Below, piece after piece: positions 9,057-19,485 of a stretch of DNA of 64,000 nucleotides. Numbering within the stretch: the stretch's first letter is position 1; each line of letters opens with the position of its first letter. A program made the position numbers and the translations under genes. The stretch spans positions 62,001 through 126,000 of the forward strand of contig JAOXRS010000173.1 of the NCBI GenBank assembly GCA_025800385.1. The letters are read 5' to 3'. The stretch is from Candidatus Albibeggiatoa sp. nov. NOAA (lineage in GTDB: Bacteria > Pseudomonadota > Gammaproteobacteria > Beggiatoales > Beggiatoaceae). The notes beneath the pieces are model-generated. The model was given only the letters and a program-made list of their open reading frames with translations, made no database searches and had not been told where the DNA came from.

Positions 9057-9557
9057 ATGAATGGGGCAGATTTTATCCTCCTGCTCATACTCGCTGGTTT
9101 GGCAGGATTCAGCTATTTTTATAAAGGGCTTGTACAAGAAGTCTTATCGCTGGCGGCGTGGCTAATTGCAACCACTATTACCATGATATTTTTACACCCC
9201 TTTTCCCTCATGATGACAGATTTTATCCCCTATCTTGATTTACGCTTGGCCATTTCAATGGTAGGGCTATTTATTCTCAGTTTTATTCCAATCTTATGGG
9301 TTAATTACCTGATTATAGACACACTTGGCAGACAGAAAATATCCAGTTCTGACCGAGTATTGGTTTCTATTTTAGGATTAATGCGTGGCTCTGTGATTAT
9401 GATGTTTATCTTGTTTTTCGTTGCACTCACAGATATTTTGGTCACGTATTCATGGTGTCGATCATCTATAATAATTAAACAATTCAGTCAGATCGCACTG
9501 TCTATTGTGCAATTTTTGCCAGTAGAAATAGCATCAGCTTTGCATTTTTTGAATTAA
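9057..9557 (+). CDS. cvpA: CvpA family membrane protein
   Basis: 166 residues with four predicted hydrophobic segments (about 5-25, 28-48, 65-85 and 100-120), and the LAGFSYFYKGLVQEVLSLAAW segment characteristic of CvpA. CvpA is an inner membrane protein needed for colicin V production in E. coli and for envelope stress or bile tolerance elsewhere; its molecular activity is not settled. It is directly upstream of purF, the conserved cvpA-purF arrangement. Confidence 0.9.
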   Translation: MNGADFILLLILAGLAGFSYFYKGLVQEVLSLAAWLIATTITMIFLHPFSLMMTDFIPYLDLRLAISMVGLFILSFIPILWVNYLIIDTLGRQKISSSDRVLVSILGLMRGSVIMMFILFFVALTDILVTYSWCRSSIIIKQFSQIALSIVQFLPVEIASALHFLN

Positions 9558-9568
9558 ATTATGCCTCG

Positions 9569-9612
9569 TTACCATGTTCAGCGTGGTAATGTTGACTTGA
9601 CGTTTTACGTCA
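9569..9612 (+). other. Two inverted repeats in the cvpA-purF gap
   Basis: TTACCA (9569-9574) pairs with TGGTAA (9584-9589), and TGACGT (9598-9603) pairs with ACGTCA (9607-9612). They sit between the two genes of the operon, 40-80 nt upstream of the purF start. They could be mRNA processing or attenuation hairpins, or an operator. No known PurR-type box was recognised. Confidence 0.3.
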
Positions 9613-9649
9613 CATATTGTTCTGGGGACATTAAGAGGGACACTGCGCC

Positions 9650-11164
9650 ATGTGCGGAATTATAGGCATTGTGGGTAAATCGGCTGTTAACCAAACGATT
9701 TTCGATGGGTTAACCGTATTACAACATCGCGGACAAGATGCAGCAGGTATTGTAACCTGTGACAATCAACGCTTTTATTTACGTAAAAATAACGGGCTGG
9801 TTCGGGATGTGTTTCACACTCGCCACATGTTAAATTTAAAAGGCAACATGGGTATAGGGCATGTCCGCTACCCAACCGCTGGCTGTGATACCAGTGCCGA
9901 AGCCCAACCTTTTTACGTTAACTCACCTTATGGTATTTCTTTAGCGCATAACGGTAATCTCACCAATATCGATGAGTTAAAAGAAGACTTATATCAAGAA
10001 GATTTTCGCCATATCAACACCGATTCTGATTCTGAAATTTTGCTGAATATTTTTGCACGCGAATTACAGAAGATCGGCAAATTACACCTTGACCAAGAAG
10101 ACATTTTTACAGCGGTGAAAGAAGTACAACGTCGTTGTCGTGGTGGCTATGCTGTGGTTGCGATGATTATGGGTTACGGCATTGTTGGCTTCCGTGATTC
10201 GTATGGTATTCGCCCCATTGTATTTGGCAAGCGTACAACGCCCCAAGGTACTGAATATGCGATTGCTTCAGAAAGTGCGGCATTAAATATTCTCGGTTAC
10301 GAAATCATGCGTGACATTGAACCGGGGGAAGCCATTTTTATTAATACAGCAGGTCAACTTTATTCACGTCAATGTACTAAAAAGCCTGTTACCTCTCCTT
10401 GTATTTTCGAAATCGTTTACATGGCACGTCCAGACTCTATTATCGATGGTATTTCAGTGTATAAAGCTCGGATGCGCATGGGTAAATATCTGGCGAAGAA
10501 AATTCTCAAGACTTATCCCGATCATGATATTGATGTGGTCATTCCGATTCCAGACACCAGTCGTACAGCATCATTGCAACTCGCCAATGTGTTAGGGGTG
10601 AAATATCGCGAAGGTTTTGTGAAAAATCGTTACATCCCACGTACTTTTATTATGCCGGGGCAGAGCCAACGTAAAAAATCTGTACGCCAAAAACTCAATG
10701 CAATTGATTTAGAATTTTCAGGTAAAAACGTATTATTGGTGGATGATTCCATTGTACGCGGCACAACGTGTAAACAGATCATTCAAATGGCGCGTGAAGC
10801 AGGTGCGAAGAAAGTCTATTTTGCTTCTGCTGCACCACCTGTGCGTTATCCAAATGTATACGGTATTGATATGCCATCAGTCAACGAATTATTGGCGCAC
10901 AATCGCACTACCGAAGAGATTGCACAGAAAATCGGCGCAGATTGGTTGATTTATCAAAATCTTGACGACTTAGTTGCAGCCGCACGCAAAGGCAATAAAT
11001 CGATTAAACAATTTGACACGTCTTGTTTTGATGGTCATTACGTGACGGGTGATGTCAATGAGCAGTATTTGGCATTTATCGAATCATTACGTAATGATGA
11101 TGCAAGAAGCGAACGAAACAAAAAAGGTCATGCTGAAGTGATCGAATTGCATAATGTAGGTTAA
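9650..11164 (+). CDS. purF: Amidophosphoribosyltransferase
   Basis: 504 residues. The N-terminal nucleophile is Cys2 (MCGIIGIVG, exposed after Met removal, no propeptide). The glutaminase domain spans about residues 2-240, and the phosphoribosyltransferase domain contains the PRPP-binding [13 protein letters not shown] loop around residues 362-374. It transfers glutamine-derived ammonia to PRPP in the first step of purine synthesis. The absence of a propeptide and of FeS-ligand cysteines matches the E. coli-type enzyme. It is second in the cvpA-purF operon. Confidence 0.97.
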   Translation: MCGIIGIVGKSAVNQTIFDGLTVLQHRGQDAAGIVTCDNQRFYLRKNNGLVRDVFHTRHMLNLKGNMGIGHVRYPTAGCDTSAEAQPFYVNSPYGISLAHNGNLTNIDELKEDLYQEDFRHINTDSDSEILLNIFARELQKIGKLHLDQEDIFTAVKEVQRRCRGGYAVVAMIMGYGIVGFRDSYGIRPIVFGKRTTPQGTEYAIASESAALNILGYEIMRDIEPGEAIFINTAGQLYSRQCTKKPVTSPCIFEIVYMARPDSIIDGISVYKARMRMGKYLAKKILKTYPDHDIDVVIPIPDTSRTASLQLANVLGVKYREGFVKNRYIPRTFIMPGQSQRKKSVRQKLNAIDLEFSGKNVLLVDDSIVRGTTCKQIIQMAREAGAKKVYFASAAPPVRYPNVYGIDMPSVNELLAHNRTTEEIAQKIGADWLIYQNLDDLVAAARKGNKSIKQFDTSCFDGHYVTGDVNEQYLAFIESLRNDDARSERNKKGHAEVIELHNVG

Positions 11165-11176
11165 ACACGATAGGAT

Positions 11177-11209
11177 AAGGGTGAGTGGGTTGGTTAAATC
11201 GCTCACCTT
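11177..11209 (+). terminator. Hairpin after purF
   Basis: GTGAG (11181-11185) pairs with CTCAC (11202-11206), extended by AAG/CTT with one bulged G. The hairpin starts 13 nt after the purF stop. The trailing sequence GTTGATT is only weakly T-rich. Confidence 0.4.
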
Positions 11210-11245
11210 GTTGATTGGATACTAAACGCTGCGTAACAACCATTT

Positions 11246-12622
11246 ATGAAAATCATTATTCTCGGTGCAGGACAGGTAGGTAGTTCATTAGCTAGAAATT
11301 TATCTGTTGAAGCCAATGACATTACGATTGTTGATAAAGATGAGCAATTATTACGTACCTTAGAAGAACATTTCGATTTGCGTACAGTCACAGGCCATGC
11401 TTCACACCCTCATGTGTTGATGCAAGCAGGTGCTGAAGATGCCGATATGGTGATTGCAGTAACCAATACTGATGAGACCAATATGGTTGCCTGTCAAATT
11501 GCACATAGTTTATTCAATACGCCAACTAAAATTGCCCGTGTCCGAGAAGCTGATTATCTACACCATGATGACATGTTTAGCAACGAAGGGCATGGCTTAG
11601 CGGTTGATGTCATTATCAGTCCTGAACAACTTGTCACCCATCATATTGAACGTTTAATCAATTATCCTGATGCTTTACAAGTGCTAGATTTTGCCGATGG
11701 CCGTGTGCAGCTTGTCGCAGTGAAAGCATTCCATAGTGGGCAACTGGTTGGTAATGCCCTACGTGATTTAGAAAATTACATCAAAGTCGATACGCGAATT
11801 GCTGCGATGTTCCGTCAAGGTCGGGCAATTATTCCTGAAGGCGACACCATTATCGAAGCCAACGATGAAGTATTCTTTATCGCTGCTCGAGAAAATATTA
11901 AAACTGTGATGGCGGGTTTACGTGAATTAGATCGGCCTTGTAAACGGATTATGTTAGCAGGTGGCGGCAACATTGGTACACGTTTAGCCGAAGCCTTAGA
12001 GCGTAAATATCAAGTCAAACTTATCGAACACAATCCACGACGCACAGAGCATATTTCTGAAGTTTTACAACGGACAATTGTGTTACAAGGCGATGCGGCG
12101 GATGAGAATTTGTTACGTGAGGAAAATATCAGTGAGATCGATATTTTTTGCGCAGTGACCAATGACGATCAGATCAATATTTTATCAGCGATGTTAGCTA
12201 AGAATATGGGCGCACGCAAAGTGATGGCGTTGATTAACCGTGCTGCTTATGTTGATTTGGTGCAAAGCAGTACCATTGATATTGCGATCTCGCCACAGCA
12301 AGCCACTATTGGCAGTTTATTGGCGCATGTTCGGCGCGGTGATGTGGTAGTTGTACATTCATTACGACGTGGTGCAGCAGAAGCGATTGAAGCGATTGCG
12401 CATGGTGATGCGCGTTCATCTAAAGTTGTAGGCAAAAAAATTGAGCAAATTAAGTTGCCAGCAGGCACAACAATCGGCGCAATTGTGCGTAACGATCAAG
12501 TGATTATGGCTCACCACGATACTGTCATTGAAGCGGAAGATCATGTGATTTTATTCCTGATTGATAAGCGCAAGATCACCGCCGTAGAGCGTTTATTCCA
12601 AGTGGGTATTACATTCTTGTAA
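11246..12622 (+). CDS. trkA: Trk potassium uptake regulatory protein TrkA
   Basis: 458 residues with two tandem RCK modules. The first Rossmann NAD-binding segment is at the N-terminus ([12 protein letters not shown]) and the second starts near residue 232 ([12 protein letters not shown]). Each is followed by a TrkA-C domain. TrkA is the peripheral, nucleotide-binding gate of the TrkH/TrkG potassium channel. The length equals that of E. coli TrkA. The trkH partner is not adjacent, and the gene stands alone between purF and aceB. Confidence 0.96.
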   Translation: MKIIILGAGQVGSSLARNLSVEANDITIVDKDEQLLRTLEEHFDLRTVTGHASHPHVLMQAGAEDADMVIAVTNTDETNMVACQIAHSLFNTPTKIARVREADYLHHDDMFSNEGHGLAVDVIISPEQLVTHHIERLINYPDALQVLDFADGRVQLVAVKAFHSGQLVGNALRDLENYIKVDTRIAAMFRQGRAIIPEGDTIIEANDEVFFIAARENIKTVMAGLRELDRPCKRIMLAGGGNIGTRLAEALERKYQVKLIEHNPRRTEHISEVLQRTIVLQGDAADENLLREENISEIDIFCAVTNDDQINILSAMLAKNMGARKVMALINRAAYVDLVQSSTIDIAISPQQATIGSLLAHVRRGDVVVVHSLRRGAAEAIEAIAHGDARSSKVVGKKIEQIKLPAGTTIGAIVRNDQVIMAHHDTVIEAEDHVILFLIDKRKITAVERLFQVGITFL

Positions 12623-13132
12623 TCTTGCCTCCCCTAAAATAATATAGCTGAGTCAGTACAAATTATGCCGACTCGCTATACCCATTGTGTTCTTACCTGT
12701 TGAAAAAACTTCATACAGTCATTTTTAGCTATTTCCATTGTTATCTCAAGCTTAAGGTTTTTTACATATAAAATAGTCGAACAAAAATAGCTGATTAGCA
12801 GTTTGTCTTCATTTTGACTTACATATAATATCTTCTGCACTATTTTAGTGCTCAAAGTAAAATAATTCCTGCCTAAAATTTATTTATACCTTTAATATCC
12901 TTAGTTTATATACACAACTAACTATTTTTTTGTGATTTTTTTTGATACGCAAAATTTATTCAAAACATAAGCTTAAACTTAGTTGTATATCTGAACTAAT
13001 GATTTTTTTAAAAAAACTGTAAAAAAGGGCTGTACATTGAAATAATTTTGTCATATATTTGCTGCACCGCAACGTAAGCAGAACTTATAAATATTATTAT
13101 CATAAATAATAAATCGACTTGAGGGAGTTAGC
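12623..13132. other. Gene-free region upstream of aceB
   Basis: 510 nt with no credible ORF. It begins with a weak bulged hairpin (TAGC/GCTA and GAGTC/GACTC, 12645-12678) that may end trkA transcription, followed by very AT-rich DNA. The last part holds a good ribosome binding site (GAGGGAG, about 13121-13127) before the aceB ATG. The length suggests a regulated aceB promoter; no specific operator was recognised. Confidence 0.5.
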
Positions 13133-14728
13133 ATGGCAACATCTCTGGACATACGTGGTGAGATTAAACCAGAATACAAAGAGATTTTGACAGACGAAGC
13201 GTTAAGTTTTGTAGAAGCAATTGCTCGCAAATTTACTGATCGTCGTGACGAATTATTAGCACGCCGCGTGGAACGTCAAAAACAACTTGATGATGGTGTA
13301 ATGCCAGATTTCTTACCAGAAACCAAAGAAGTACGTGATGGTGACTGGAAAGTAGCGGAAACACCTGCTGACTTACAAGACCGTCGTGTTGAAATCACAG
13401 GCCCTGTTGACCGTAAGATGATTATCAATGCGTTAAACTCTGGCGCGAAAGTGTTCATGGCTGACTTCGAAGATGCAAGTAGCCCAACGTGGGATTTGAT
13501 GGTTGAAGGTCAAATCAACTTACGTGACGCGATTAACCGTACGATTGATTACACTAGCCCAGAAGGCAAAGCATACAAATTAAACGACCAAATCGCGACT
13601 TTATTGGTTCGTCCGCGTGGTTGGCATTTACCTGAAAAACATGTGTTATTAGATGGTAAACCAATTCCAGGTGCGTTCTTCGATTTCGGTTTGTACTTAT
13701 TCCATAATGCGAAGAACTTATTAGCAAAAGGTTCTGGTCCTTACTTCTACTTGCCAAAAATGGAAAGCCATTTAGAAGTGCGCTTGTGGAACGATATCTT
13801 TAATTTTGCCCAAGACGAATTAGGTTTAGAGCGCGGCACAATTAAAGCAACCATTTTGATTGAAACAATTTTAGCATCTTTCGAAATTGATGAATTTTTA
13901 TATGAATTAAAAGACCACTGCGTTGGCTTAAACTGCGGTCGTTGGGATTACATCTTTAGCTATATTAAACGTTTCCATAAGAATCCTGATTACGTATTAC
14001 CTGATCGTAGTCAAGTTACGATGGACAAAGGTTTCTTAAACGCTTACTCATTGTTAGTGATTAAAACTTGTCACCGTCGTGGTGCACACGCAATGGGTGG
14101 TATGGCTGCACAGATTCCTATTAAGTCAGACCCAGAAGCAAATGAAGCGGCATTGACTAAAGTGCGTGCGGATAAAGAGCGCGAAGCGAAAAATGGTCAT
14201 GACGGTACTTGGGTTGCGCATCCGGGCTTAGTGCCTATCGCAATGGAAGTATTCGACAAGCACATGCCTCAAGCGAACCAAAAAGACAAATTGCGTGAAG
14301 ATGTGAACATTACAGCGGCTGATTTGGTTAAAGCCCCTGATATGCCAGCAGATGGCGAAATCACAGAAGGTGGTTTGCGTAACAACGTGAGTGCTGCATT
14401 GCATTATATGGCTTCATGGTTAAGCGGCAACGGTTGTGTGCCAATTAACAACTTAATGGAAGACGCGGCGACAGCAGAAATTGCCCGTGCACAATTGTGG
14501 CAGTGGGTACATTATCCCGCAGGTGTGTTGAACGACGGTCGTAACGTGACTGTGGAATTAGTTCAACAAGTAATTGGTGAAGAATTAGATAAGATTCGCG
14601 CTGGTATGGGTGACGAAGCTTATAACGGTAGTCAGTACGCTTTAGCGGCGAAGTTGATGGAACAAATCAGTACGCAAGATGAATTTGCAGAGTTCTTAAC
14701 TTCAGTTGCTTACGAGCACATTGCTTAA
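13133..14728 (+). CDS. aceB: Malate synthase A
   Basis: 531 residues, the length of the A-form (E. coli AceB 533). The segments FMADFEDASSPTW, GRWDYIFSYIKRF and HAMGGMAAQIPIK are conserved in malate synthases; Asp/Glu residues of the first bind magnesium. It condenses glyoxylate and acetyl-CoA to malate. It is followed by aceA on the same strand with a 174-nt gap holding a hairpin. Codon use appears more biased than in neighbours (many GGT, CGT and AAC), suggesting high expression. No aceK is present. Confidence 0.97.
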   Translation: MATSLDIRGEIKPEYKEILTDEALSFVEAIARKFTDRRDELLARRVERQKQLDDGVMPDFLPETKEVRDGDWKVAETPADLQDRRVEITGPVDRKMIINALNSGAKVFMADFEDASSPTWDLMVEGQINLRDAINRTIDYTSPEGKAYKLNDQIATLLVRPRGWHLPEKHVLLDGKPIPGAFFDFGLYLFHNAKNLLAKGSGPYFYLPKMESHLEVRLWNDIFNFAQDELGLERGTIKATILIETILASFEIDEFLYELKDHCVGLNCGRWDYIFSYIKRFHKNPDYVLPDRSQVTMDKGFLNAYSLLVIKTCHRRGAHAMGGMAAQIPIKSDPEANEAALTKVRADKEREAKNGHDGTWVAHPGLVPIAMEVFDKHMPQANQKDKLREDVNITAADLVKAPDMPADGEITEGGLRNNVSAALHYMASWLSGNGCVPINNLMEDAATAEIARAQLWQWVHYPAGVLNDGRNVTVELVQQVIGEELDKIRAGMGDEAYNGSQYALAAKLMEQISTQDEFAEFLTSVAYEHIA

Positions 14729-14775
14729 ACTTTAATTTCCTCGTTTCAAGGATATACAGTCCATAACAACCCTTT

Positions 14776-14795
14776 GAGAGTGTTTACGCACTTTC
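14776..14795 (+). terminator. Hairpin between aceB and aceA
   Basis: GAGAGTG (14776-14782) pairs with CACTTTC (14789-14795) through one G-T wobble, flanked by CCCT and AGGG that can extend the stem, and followed by a T-rich stretch (TATTTCCTTTT). It may be a partial terminator that sets different aceB and aceA levels, or an mRNA-stabilising hairpin. Confidence 0.4.
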
Positions 14796-14902
14796 AGCTT
14801 AGGGCTGTATTTCCTTTTAATTAGTGGCGATAGTAGATTTTTATAAACTTTATACAACAATCTTAACTTTAACTTTTAACCGAGAGACAGGAAGATACGC
14901 CG

Positions 14903-16207
14903 ATGAGCAGACAAGAAGCGATCGCAGCATTAGAGAAAGAATGGGCAGAAAATCCTCGTTGGGCAAACGTAAAACGTGGTTACACTGCGGAAGACGTAGT
15001 GCGTTTACGTGGTTCTGTACAACCTGAGTACACTTATGCGAGAAATGGTGCGGAAAAACTTTGGGAAAAAGTCAACGGCACAGCTAAAAAAGGCTATGTG
15101 AATGCTTTCGGTGCAATCACTGCTGGTCAAGCAATGCAACAAGCTAAAGCGGGTTTAGAAGCGGTTTACTTATCAGGCTGGCAGGTTGCTGCTGATGGTA
15201 ACACTTCAGAAACTATGTATCCTGACCAATCTTTATATGCTTACGATTCAGTACCTACAATGGTACGTCGTATCAACAACACATTCAAACGTGCTGACGA
15301 AATCCAATGGAGCAAAGGCACTAACCCAGGTGACGAAGGTTACGTTGATTACTTCTTACCTATCGTTGCTGACGCTGAAGCAGGTTTCGGTGGTGTTTTA
15401 AACGCTTACGAATTAATGAAGAACATGATTACTGCAGGCGCGGCTGGCGTTCACTTTGAAGATCAATTAGCAGCTGTGAAAAAATGCGGTCACATGGGTG
15501 GTAAAGTATTAGTACCTACGCAAGAAGCGGTTCAAAAATTAATCGCTGCACGTTTAGCGGCTGACGTAATGGGCGTGCCTACAATCATCTTAGCGCGTAC
15601 TGACGCAGAAGCAGCTAACTTATTAACATCTGACGTTGATCCTAACGACAAACCATTCTGCACAGGCGAACGTACTGCTGAAGGTTTCTACAATGTTAAA
15701 AATGGTTTAGAGCAAGCAATCAGCCGTGGTGTGGCTTATGCGCCTTACGCTGACTTAGTTTGGTGCGAAACTGGTACACCTGACATCGGCTTCGCGCGTG
15801 AATTCGCTCAAGCAGTACACGCAGAATGCCCAGGACAATTATTGTCTTACAACTGCTCACCTTCTTTCAACTGGAAGAAAAACTTATCTGAAAGCCAGAT
15901 CGCTTCTTTCCAAGAAGAGTTATCAGCTTTAGGTTATAAATACCAATTCATCACATTAGCGGGTATTCACTTAATGTGGTACAACACGTTTGATTTCGCA
16001 TACAACTATGCGCGTGGCGAAGGTATGAAACACTACACAGATATGGTTCAAGAGCCAGAATTTGCTGCACGTGATAAAGGTTACACTTTCGTATCTCACC
16101 AGCAAGAAGTTGGCGCGGGTTACTTCGATGACGTAACAACTGTAATTCAAGGTGGTGCTTCTTCTGTAACTGCATTAACAGGTTCTACTGAAGAAGAACA
16201 ATTCTAA
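14903..16207 (+). CDS. aceA: Isocitrate lyase
   Basis: 434 residues, the same length as E. coli AceA, with the catalytic signature KKCGH at 193-197 (catalytic Cys195). It cleaves isocitrate to glyoxylate and succinate, the first step of the glyoxylate shunt, and with aceB allows growth on acetate. An ATG preceded by ACAGGAAGA is the start. Strong codon bias suggests high expression. A very clear terminator follows. Confidence 0.98.
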   Translation: MSRQEAIAALEKEWAENPRWANVKRGYTAEDVVRLRGSVQPEYTYARNGAEKLWEKVNGTAKKGYVNAFGAITAGQAMQQAKAGLEAVYLSGWQVAADGNTSETMYPDQSLYAYDSVPTMVRRINNTFKRADEIQWSKGTNPGDEGYVDYFLPIVADAEAGFGGVLNAYELMKNMITAGAAGVHFEDQLAAVKKCGHMGGKVLVPTQEAVQKLIAARLAADVMGVPTIILARTDAEAANLLTSDVDPNDKPFCTGERTAEGFYNVKNGLEQAISRGVAYAPYADLVWCETGTPDIGFAREFAQAVHAECPGQLLSYNCSPSFNWKKNLSESQIASFQEELSALGYKYQFITLAGIHLMWYNTFDFAYNYARGEGMKHYTDMVQEPEFAARDKGYTFVSHQQEVGAGYFDDVTTVIQGGASSVTALTGSTEEEQF

Positions 16208-16245
16208 GAATATGACATTAGTCATCTAAAGCCAAACCTCTCTCC

Positions 16246-16281
16246 AAGCCCCATCGCACTTTTTGCTTTGGGGTTTTTTTT
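16246..16281 (+). terminator. Strong rho-independent terminator after aceA
   Basis: Stem AAGCCCCA (16246-16253) pairs with TGGGGTTT (16269-16276, one wobble), with an inner GCA/TGC pairing, and is followed by a run of eight T (16274-16281). It is 38 nt downstream of the aceA stop. Confidence 0.9.
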
Positions 16282-16319
16282 GTGTCAGGATTAGCAGTTT
16301 TTACTGACTCTAAGTCAAT

Positions 16320-18890
16320 TTATTTCTTGTTTTTAAACATTTCCAACATTTGTGCTTGTTGTTCAGGTGTAAGGTTAGCAAGTTGTTGGGCTAATTGTTG
16401 CTGTACTTCATTACCTTGATTGATATTACTGTTTTCGATATTGCCTGCATTATTAACAATACGATTTTCAACTACGACAGTTGGTGTGTTATTCAACTGA
16501 ATTGATGATCCAGAGCCTTCTTTAAATACTTCACCTAATAATTGATTAATATCAACGTCTTCACCACTTTCACCACATTGGCGTGTTTGAATGCTTTTGC
16601 TTTTAAGGTTTAATAAAGTTCTATAATTGTGAAAATAAGGTTGTGATTGGTCTCGGCATTCTGAGCAGTTACAAGGGATGAGTTTTTGTACTTTTAAATT
16701 GTGATAGCTATCGTGAATTTTATCCCATTCTGTTGTAATGAAGTAGGCTAGTTCGCGTGGTAGTTTACCTTGAATCTGAATAGTGATTTCTCGATTATCA
16801 TAATATTCAATGATTTCTGCACGAGTATCATCTTTGTCTAAAATCACGCCATCTCGCCATACTAGGCTTTGTTGTTCAGCAATGAATTTATGTATCGAGA
16901 CGATAAATTGAGTCATCATGCCTTTTGGCATAAATTTATAGGCATAGCGTAAAAGTAGATTGTTTTCTGTATTGAGTTGGTATTCAGGTTTTTTGGTTGA
17001 TAGGAGTTGTGGGGCAATGTAAATGTTGCGGTAGGCGAGTTTGTAGCATAATTTAAAATTCATCATCAATTGCAGCAATTCATCGTGCATGTCATCGTAT
17101 TTTTCTGCTTGCCAGATGTCTGCAAGGTCTTGTTTAGTAAATTGTCCTTGATTATTTTTGACAGTTTGGTTATCCAGCACTTTGTACACCGCATCCGTAC
17201 CCCATTCAGGTTTTAGAATCACGGTTCTTTTCAGTAATGGGTCATCTTTAAAATGCAAACAAACACCTAAGTCGTGTAAAAATTGTGCGAGTTGGTCTTT
17301 ATCTTGTCGTTTTTTAAATCCATTTTCATCACAGATAGTTAAGAATGTTTTGTAGTCAATATAGTAGCGTTCATCGTTTTCTAAGGTTTTGCGTACATCA
17401 GCCCACGTTTTAGGTAGTTTTGTACCGATATGGGGTAGGTTTTGTAATTGGTGTTTGAGTTCTGTTTGGATGGCTTTTAAGCCACGATTAGTAGCGAGGT
17501 TGGTTGCTTGGGTGCATTGTAAGTTTTTGAATAATCCACGTAGTTCATTTTCTTGTTTGATTTCACATTGGCGGTCATCTTTTTCATTTTTGATGATAAT
17601 GACAGGGCTTTTATCCGCAAGTAATTCAACGATTTGTAACCAGTAGAAAAAGTCAGTATTTTCTTTGCGTGTGTCTGCAACGAGGACATAGAGTGAGCGA
17701 TTGGTGAGGAAAAATTGGTGTGTGGCGTGATAGATTTCTTGTCCGCCAAAATCCCATACATTGACCCGAAAAGTTTTGTCTTGTTCAAATTTAAATCGCC
17801 ATTGCAGAATATCAATGCCTTCGGTGCTGGGTTCACGTTCTTTGAGTTGATAGTTTGCATTAATCAATTTATTGGCTAATGAGGTTTTGCCAGCTTCGCC
17901 TTCACCTATAATTAAGATTTTAGCTTCATAGATTTGTTCTCCTTCTTCTATTGATTGACGCAGATAGTTAATAACATCCCTAGTTCCCTTTATAATAATT
18001 TCTGGAGGTGGAAATTCTAAGGGATTATTTGTCAAATCAAGTTTGTTTAAGTTTTGCAGTTGCCCAAATGATACTGGTAATTCTTGCAGTTGGTTATTAT
18101 CTAAATACAATTCGCTTAGTTTTTTTAGTTGCCCAAATTGTGCTGGTAGTATTTTTAATTGGTTTTCATTTAACCATAATACCTTCAAATTTTTTAATTG
18201 CCCAAATGATTCTGGTAAAGTTAGCGATTGATTTTTACTCAAGTCTAAGTAATTCAAATTTTGTAGGTTTTTAAATGAAAATGGTAGTTTTCTTAATTGA
18301 TTTCCTCTTAAATCTAACCTACCTAAGTTTTTCAATTGCCCAAACAATTCTGGCAGCTCTTGTAACTGATTATTTTGTAAATATAAATGATTCAGTTTAT
18401 GAAGTTTTTCAAATGATTTAGGTAGCTCTTTTAACTGGTTCTTACTTAAATCTAATACACTCAAGTTTTTTAATTGCCCAAATGACACTGGCAATTCTTG
18501 AAGATTATTCATTGTTAAGTTTAAATAATTTAAGTTTTGTAACTTAACAAATAATAGAGATATATCTCCTAGTTGATTAAACCCTAAATCTAAATGGTTT
18601 AAATGTTGGAATTTTTCAAAAGAACCAGTAAAAGTTTTAATTTTATTTCTAGCTAAATATAATTTTTGTAAATTTTTTAATAAAAAAAGTGTATTAGGAA
18701 TGTTAACAATCTCTAGTTGGTCTAAATTTAGTCCAACAATGTTACTATTTTCATCTAATGTATATCCATTTTTTTGCCAAAGATTATTTAAACTAATTTG
18801 GTTTAGCCTTTTCTTAAAAAGAAAAGTGAATGGCCATAATTCTTTTTCAAGCTGTTTGATAATGTCTAGGTCGGATTGTTTTTTGAACAT
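16320..18890 (-). CDS. LRR-Roc-COR (ROCO family) GTPase
   Basis: 856 residues. Residues about 50-292 form roughly eleven 23-residue leucine-rich repeats (pattern LxxLPxSFGQLKNLxxLxLxxNQ). A Roc GTPase domain follows with P-loop GEGEAGKTS (329-337), DFGGQE (380-385) and a KNEKD G4-like segment (434-438); then a COR region (about 490-720). A cysteine cluster C740, C742, C745 and C772 may bind a metal. A low-complexity Asn/Gln-rich tail ends the protein. ROCO proteins are dimerising GTPases. Bacterial roles are mostly unknown, and the G4 box departs from NKxD. No obvious partner gene is adjacent except VapBC upstream. No clear ribosome binding site is visible before the ATG. Confidence 0.88.
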   Translation of the reverse strand: MFKKQSDLDIIKQLEKELWPFTFLFKKRLNQISLNNLWQKNGYTLDENSNIVGLNLDQLEIVNIPNTLFLLKNLQKLYLARNKIKTFTGSFEKFQHLNHLDLGFNQLGDISLLFVKLQNLNYLNLTMNNLQELPVSFGQLKNLSVLDLSKNQLKELPKSFEKLHKLNHLYLQNNQLQELPELFGQLKNLGRLDLRGNQLRKLPFSFKNLQNLNYLDLSKNQSLTLPESFGQLKNLKVLWLNENQLKILPAQFGQLKKLSELYLDNNQLQELPVSFGQLQNLNKLDLTNNPLEFPPPEIIIKGTRDVINYLRQSIEEGEQIYEAKILIIGEGEAGKTSLANKLINANYQLKEREPSTEGIDILQWRFKFEQDKTFRVNVWDFGGQEIYHATHQFFLTNRSLYVLVADTRKENTDFFYWLQIVELLADKSPVIIIKNEKDDRQCEIKQENELRGLFKNLQCTQATNLATNRGLKAIQTELKHQLQNLPHIGTKLPKTWADVRKTLENDERYYIDYKTFLTICDENGFKKRQDKDQLAQFLHDLGVCLHFKDDPLLKRTVILKPEWGTDAVYKVLDNQTVKNNQGQFTKQDLADIWQAEKYDDMHDELLQLMMNFKLCYKLAYRNIYIAPQLLSTKKPEYQLNTENNLLLRYAYKFMPKGMMTQFIVSIHKFIAEQQSLVWRDGVILDKDDTRAEIIEYYDNREITIQIQGKLPRELAYFITTEWDKIHDSYHNLKVQKLIPCNCSECRDQSQPYFHNYRTLLNLKSKSIQTRQCGESGEDVDINQLLGEVFKEGSGSSIQLNNTPTVVVENRIVNNAGNIENSNINQGNEVQQQLAQQLANLTPEQQAQMLEMFKNKK

Positions 18891-19081
18891 GATGTAACGG
18901 ATAGCTTGATGGACAGGATTTTAGATTGTAGGAATTTTTTGGATTTGAGGCAATGATTTGGTTTTTATCTTGTTCAAAATTGTTTGAATCTGGATTTGCA
19001 GGATTTAAGAATTAACAGGATTAGATTTTAGAGGAGCTTAAGATTTGAGGCAGTGTTTTGAATTTATACTGACATTGATTT
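18891..19081. repeat. Intergenic repeat-like DNA in the ROCO gene leader
   Basis: The segment holds two near-copies of GATTTGAGGCARTGWTTT (about 18952 and 19040) and several GGATTT/AGGATT units spaced regularly (about 18910-19035). On the minus strand this reads as repeated AATCCTG units. This style of short interspersed repeat is seen in many bacterial genomes and is unlike the surrounding DNA. Confidence 0.45.
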
Positions 19082-19483
19082 TTAACAATCAACCCAATTT
19101 TCAAGCTTTAAATTAGGTACTCGTTCAAACTCACGTATATTATTACTCACCAAAGTAGCATCAAACCGCAAAGCATGAGCCGCAATTAACATATCCATAT
19201 TGCCAATAGGTGTACCACGTTGCTTAAGATAAGCGTGTAATTTTGCATAATGTTCAGCAGCTTGCTTATCCCAACCATGGATAACAATTGGTTGCACAAA
19301 CATCTGTAATTGCTCCCAACGCGGCTTTTGCAAATGTGTTGGACTCAATTCAATGCCATAACATAACTCAGCATAAACAACCGTAGAAATATATAATACC
19401 TCTGCCTGCTGGAATTTCTGCATCAAAGACAAAGAACGTTGCTTAAGCACATAAATACACATATTTGTATCAAGCATATACAC
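19082..19483 (-). CDS. vapC: VapC-type PIN-domain toxin
   Basis: 133 residues, one PIN domain. The acidic metal-binding residues are visible: the N-terminal LDTN Asp, the Glu of YAELCYGIE, the Asp of GNMDMLIAAHA and the late SNNIREF segment. VapC toxins are ribonucleases that cleave tRNA or rRNA. The GTG start is 2 nt after the vapB stop, and an ATG two codons later (19477) is an alternative. The pair lies between the ROCO gene and the ribosomal protein operon, a typical accessory position. Confidence 0.93.
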   Translation of the reverse strand: MYMLDTNMCIYVLKQRSLSLMQKFQQAEVLYISTVVYAELCYGIELSPTHLQKPRWEQLQMFVQPIVIHGWDKQAAEHYAKLHAYLKQRGTPIGNMDMLIAAHALRFDATLVSNNIREFERVPNLKLENWVDC

Positions 19484-19485
19484 TG

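Noticed and set aside
13554..13757. Minus-strand open frames inside aceB and purF
   Set aside because: They lie wholly within strongly conserved genes on the other strand and have no ribosome binding site or family likeness.
17389..18274. Open frames on the plus strand across the ROCO gene with repeated motifs
   Set aside because: They are shadows of the LRR and Roc coding sequence on the minus strand; repeats follow the 69-nt LRR period.
18000..18650. Regular short repeats suggesting a CRISPR array
   Set aside because: The repeats are imperfect, about 69 nt long, in frame and translate to leucine-rich repeats; there are no unique spacers.
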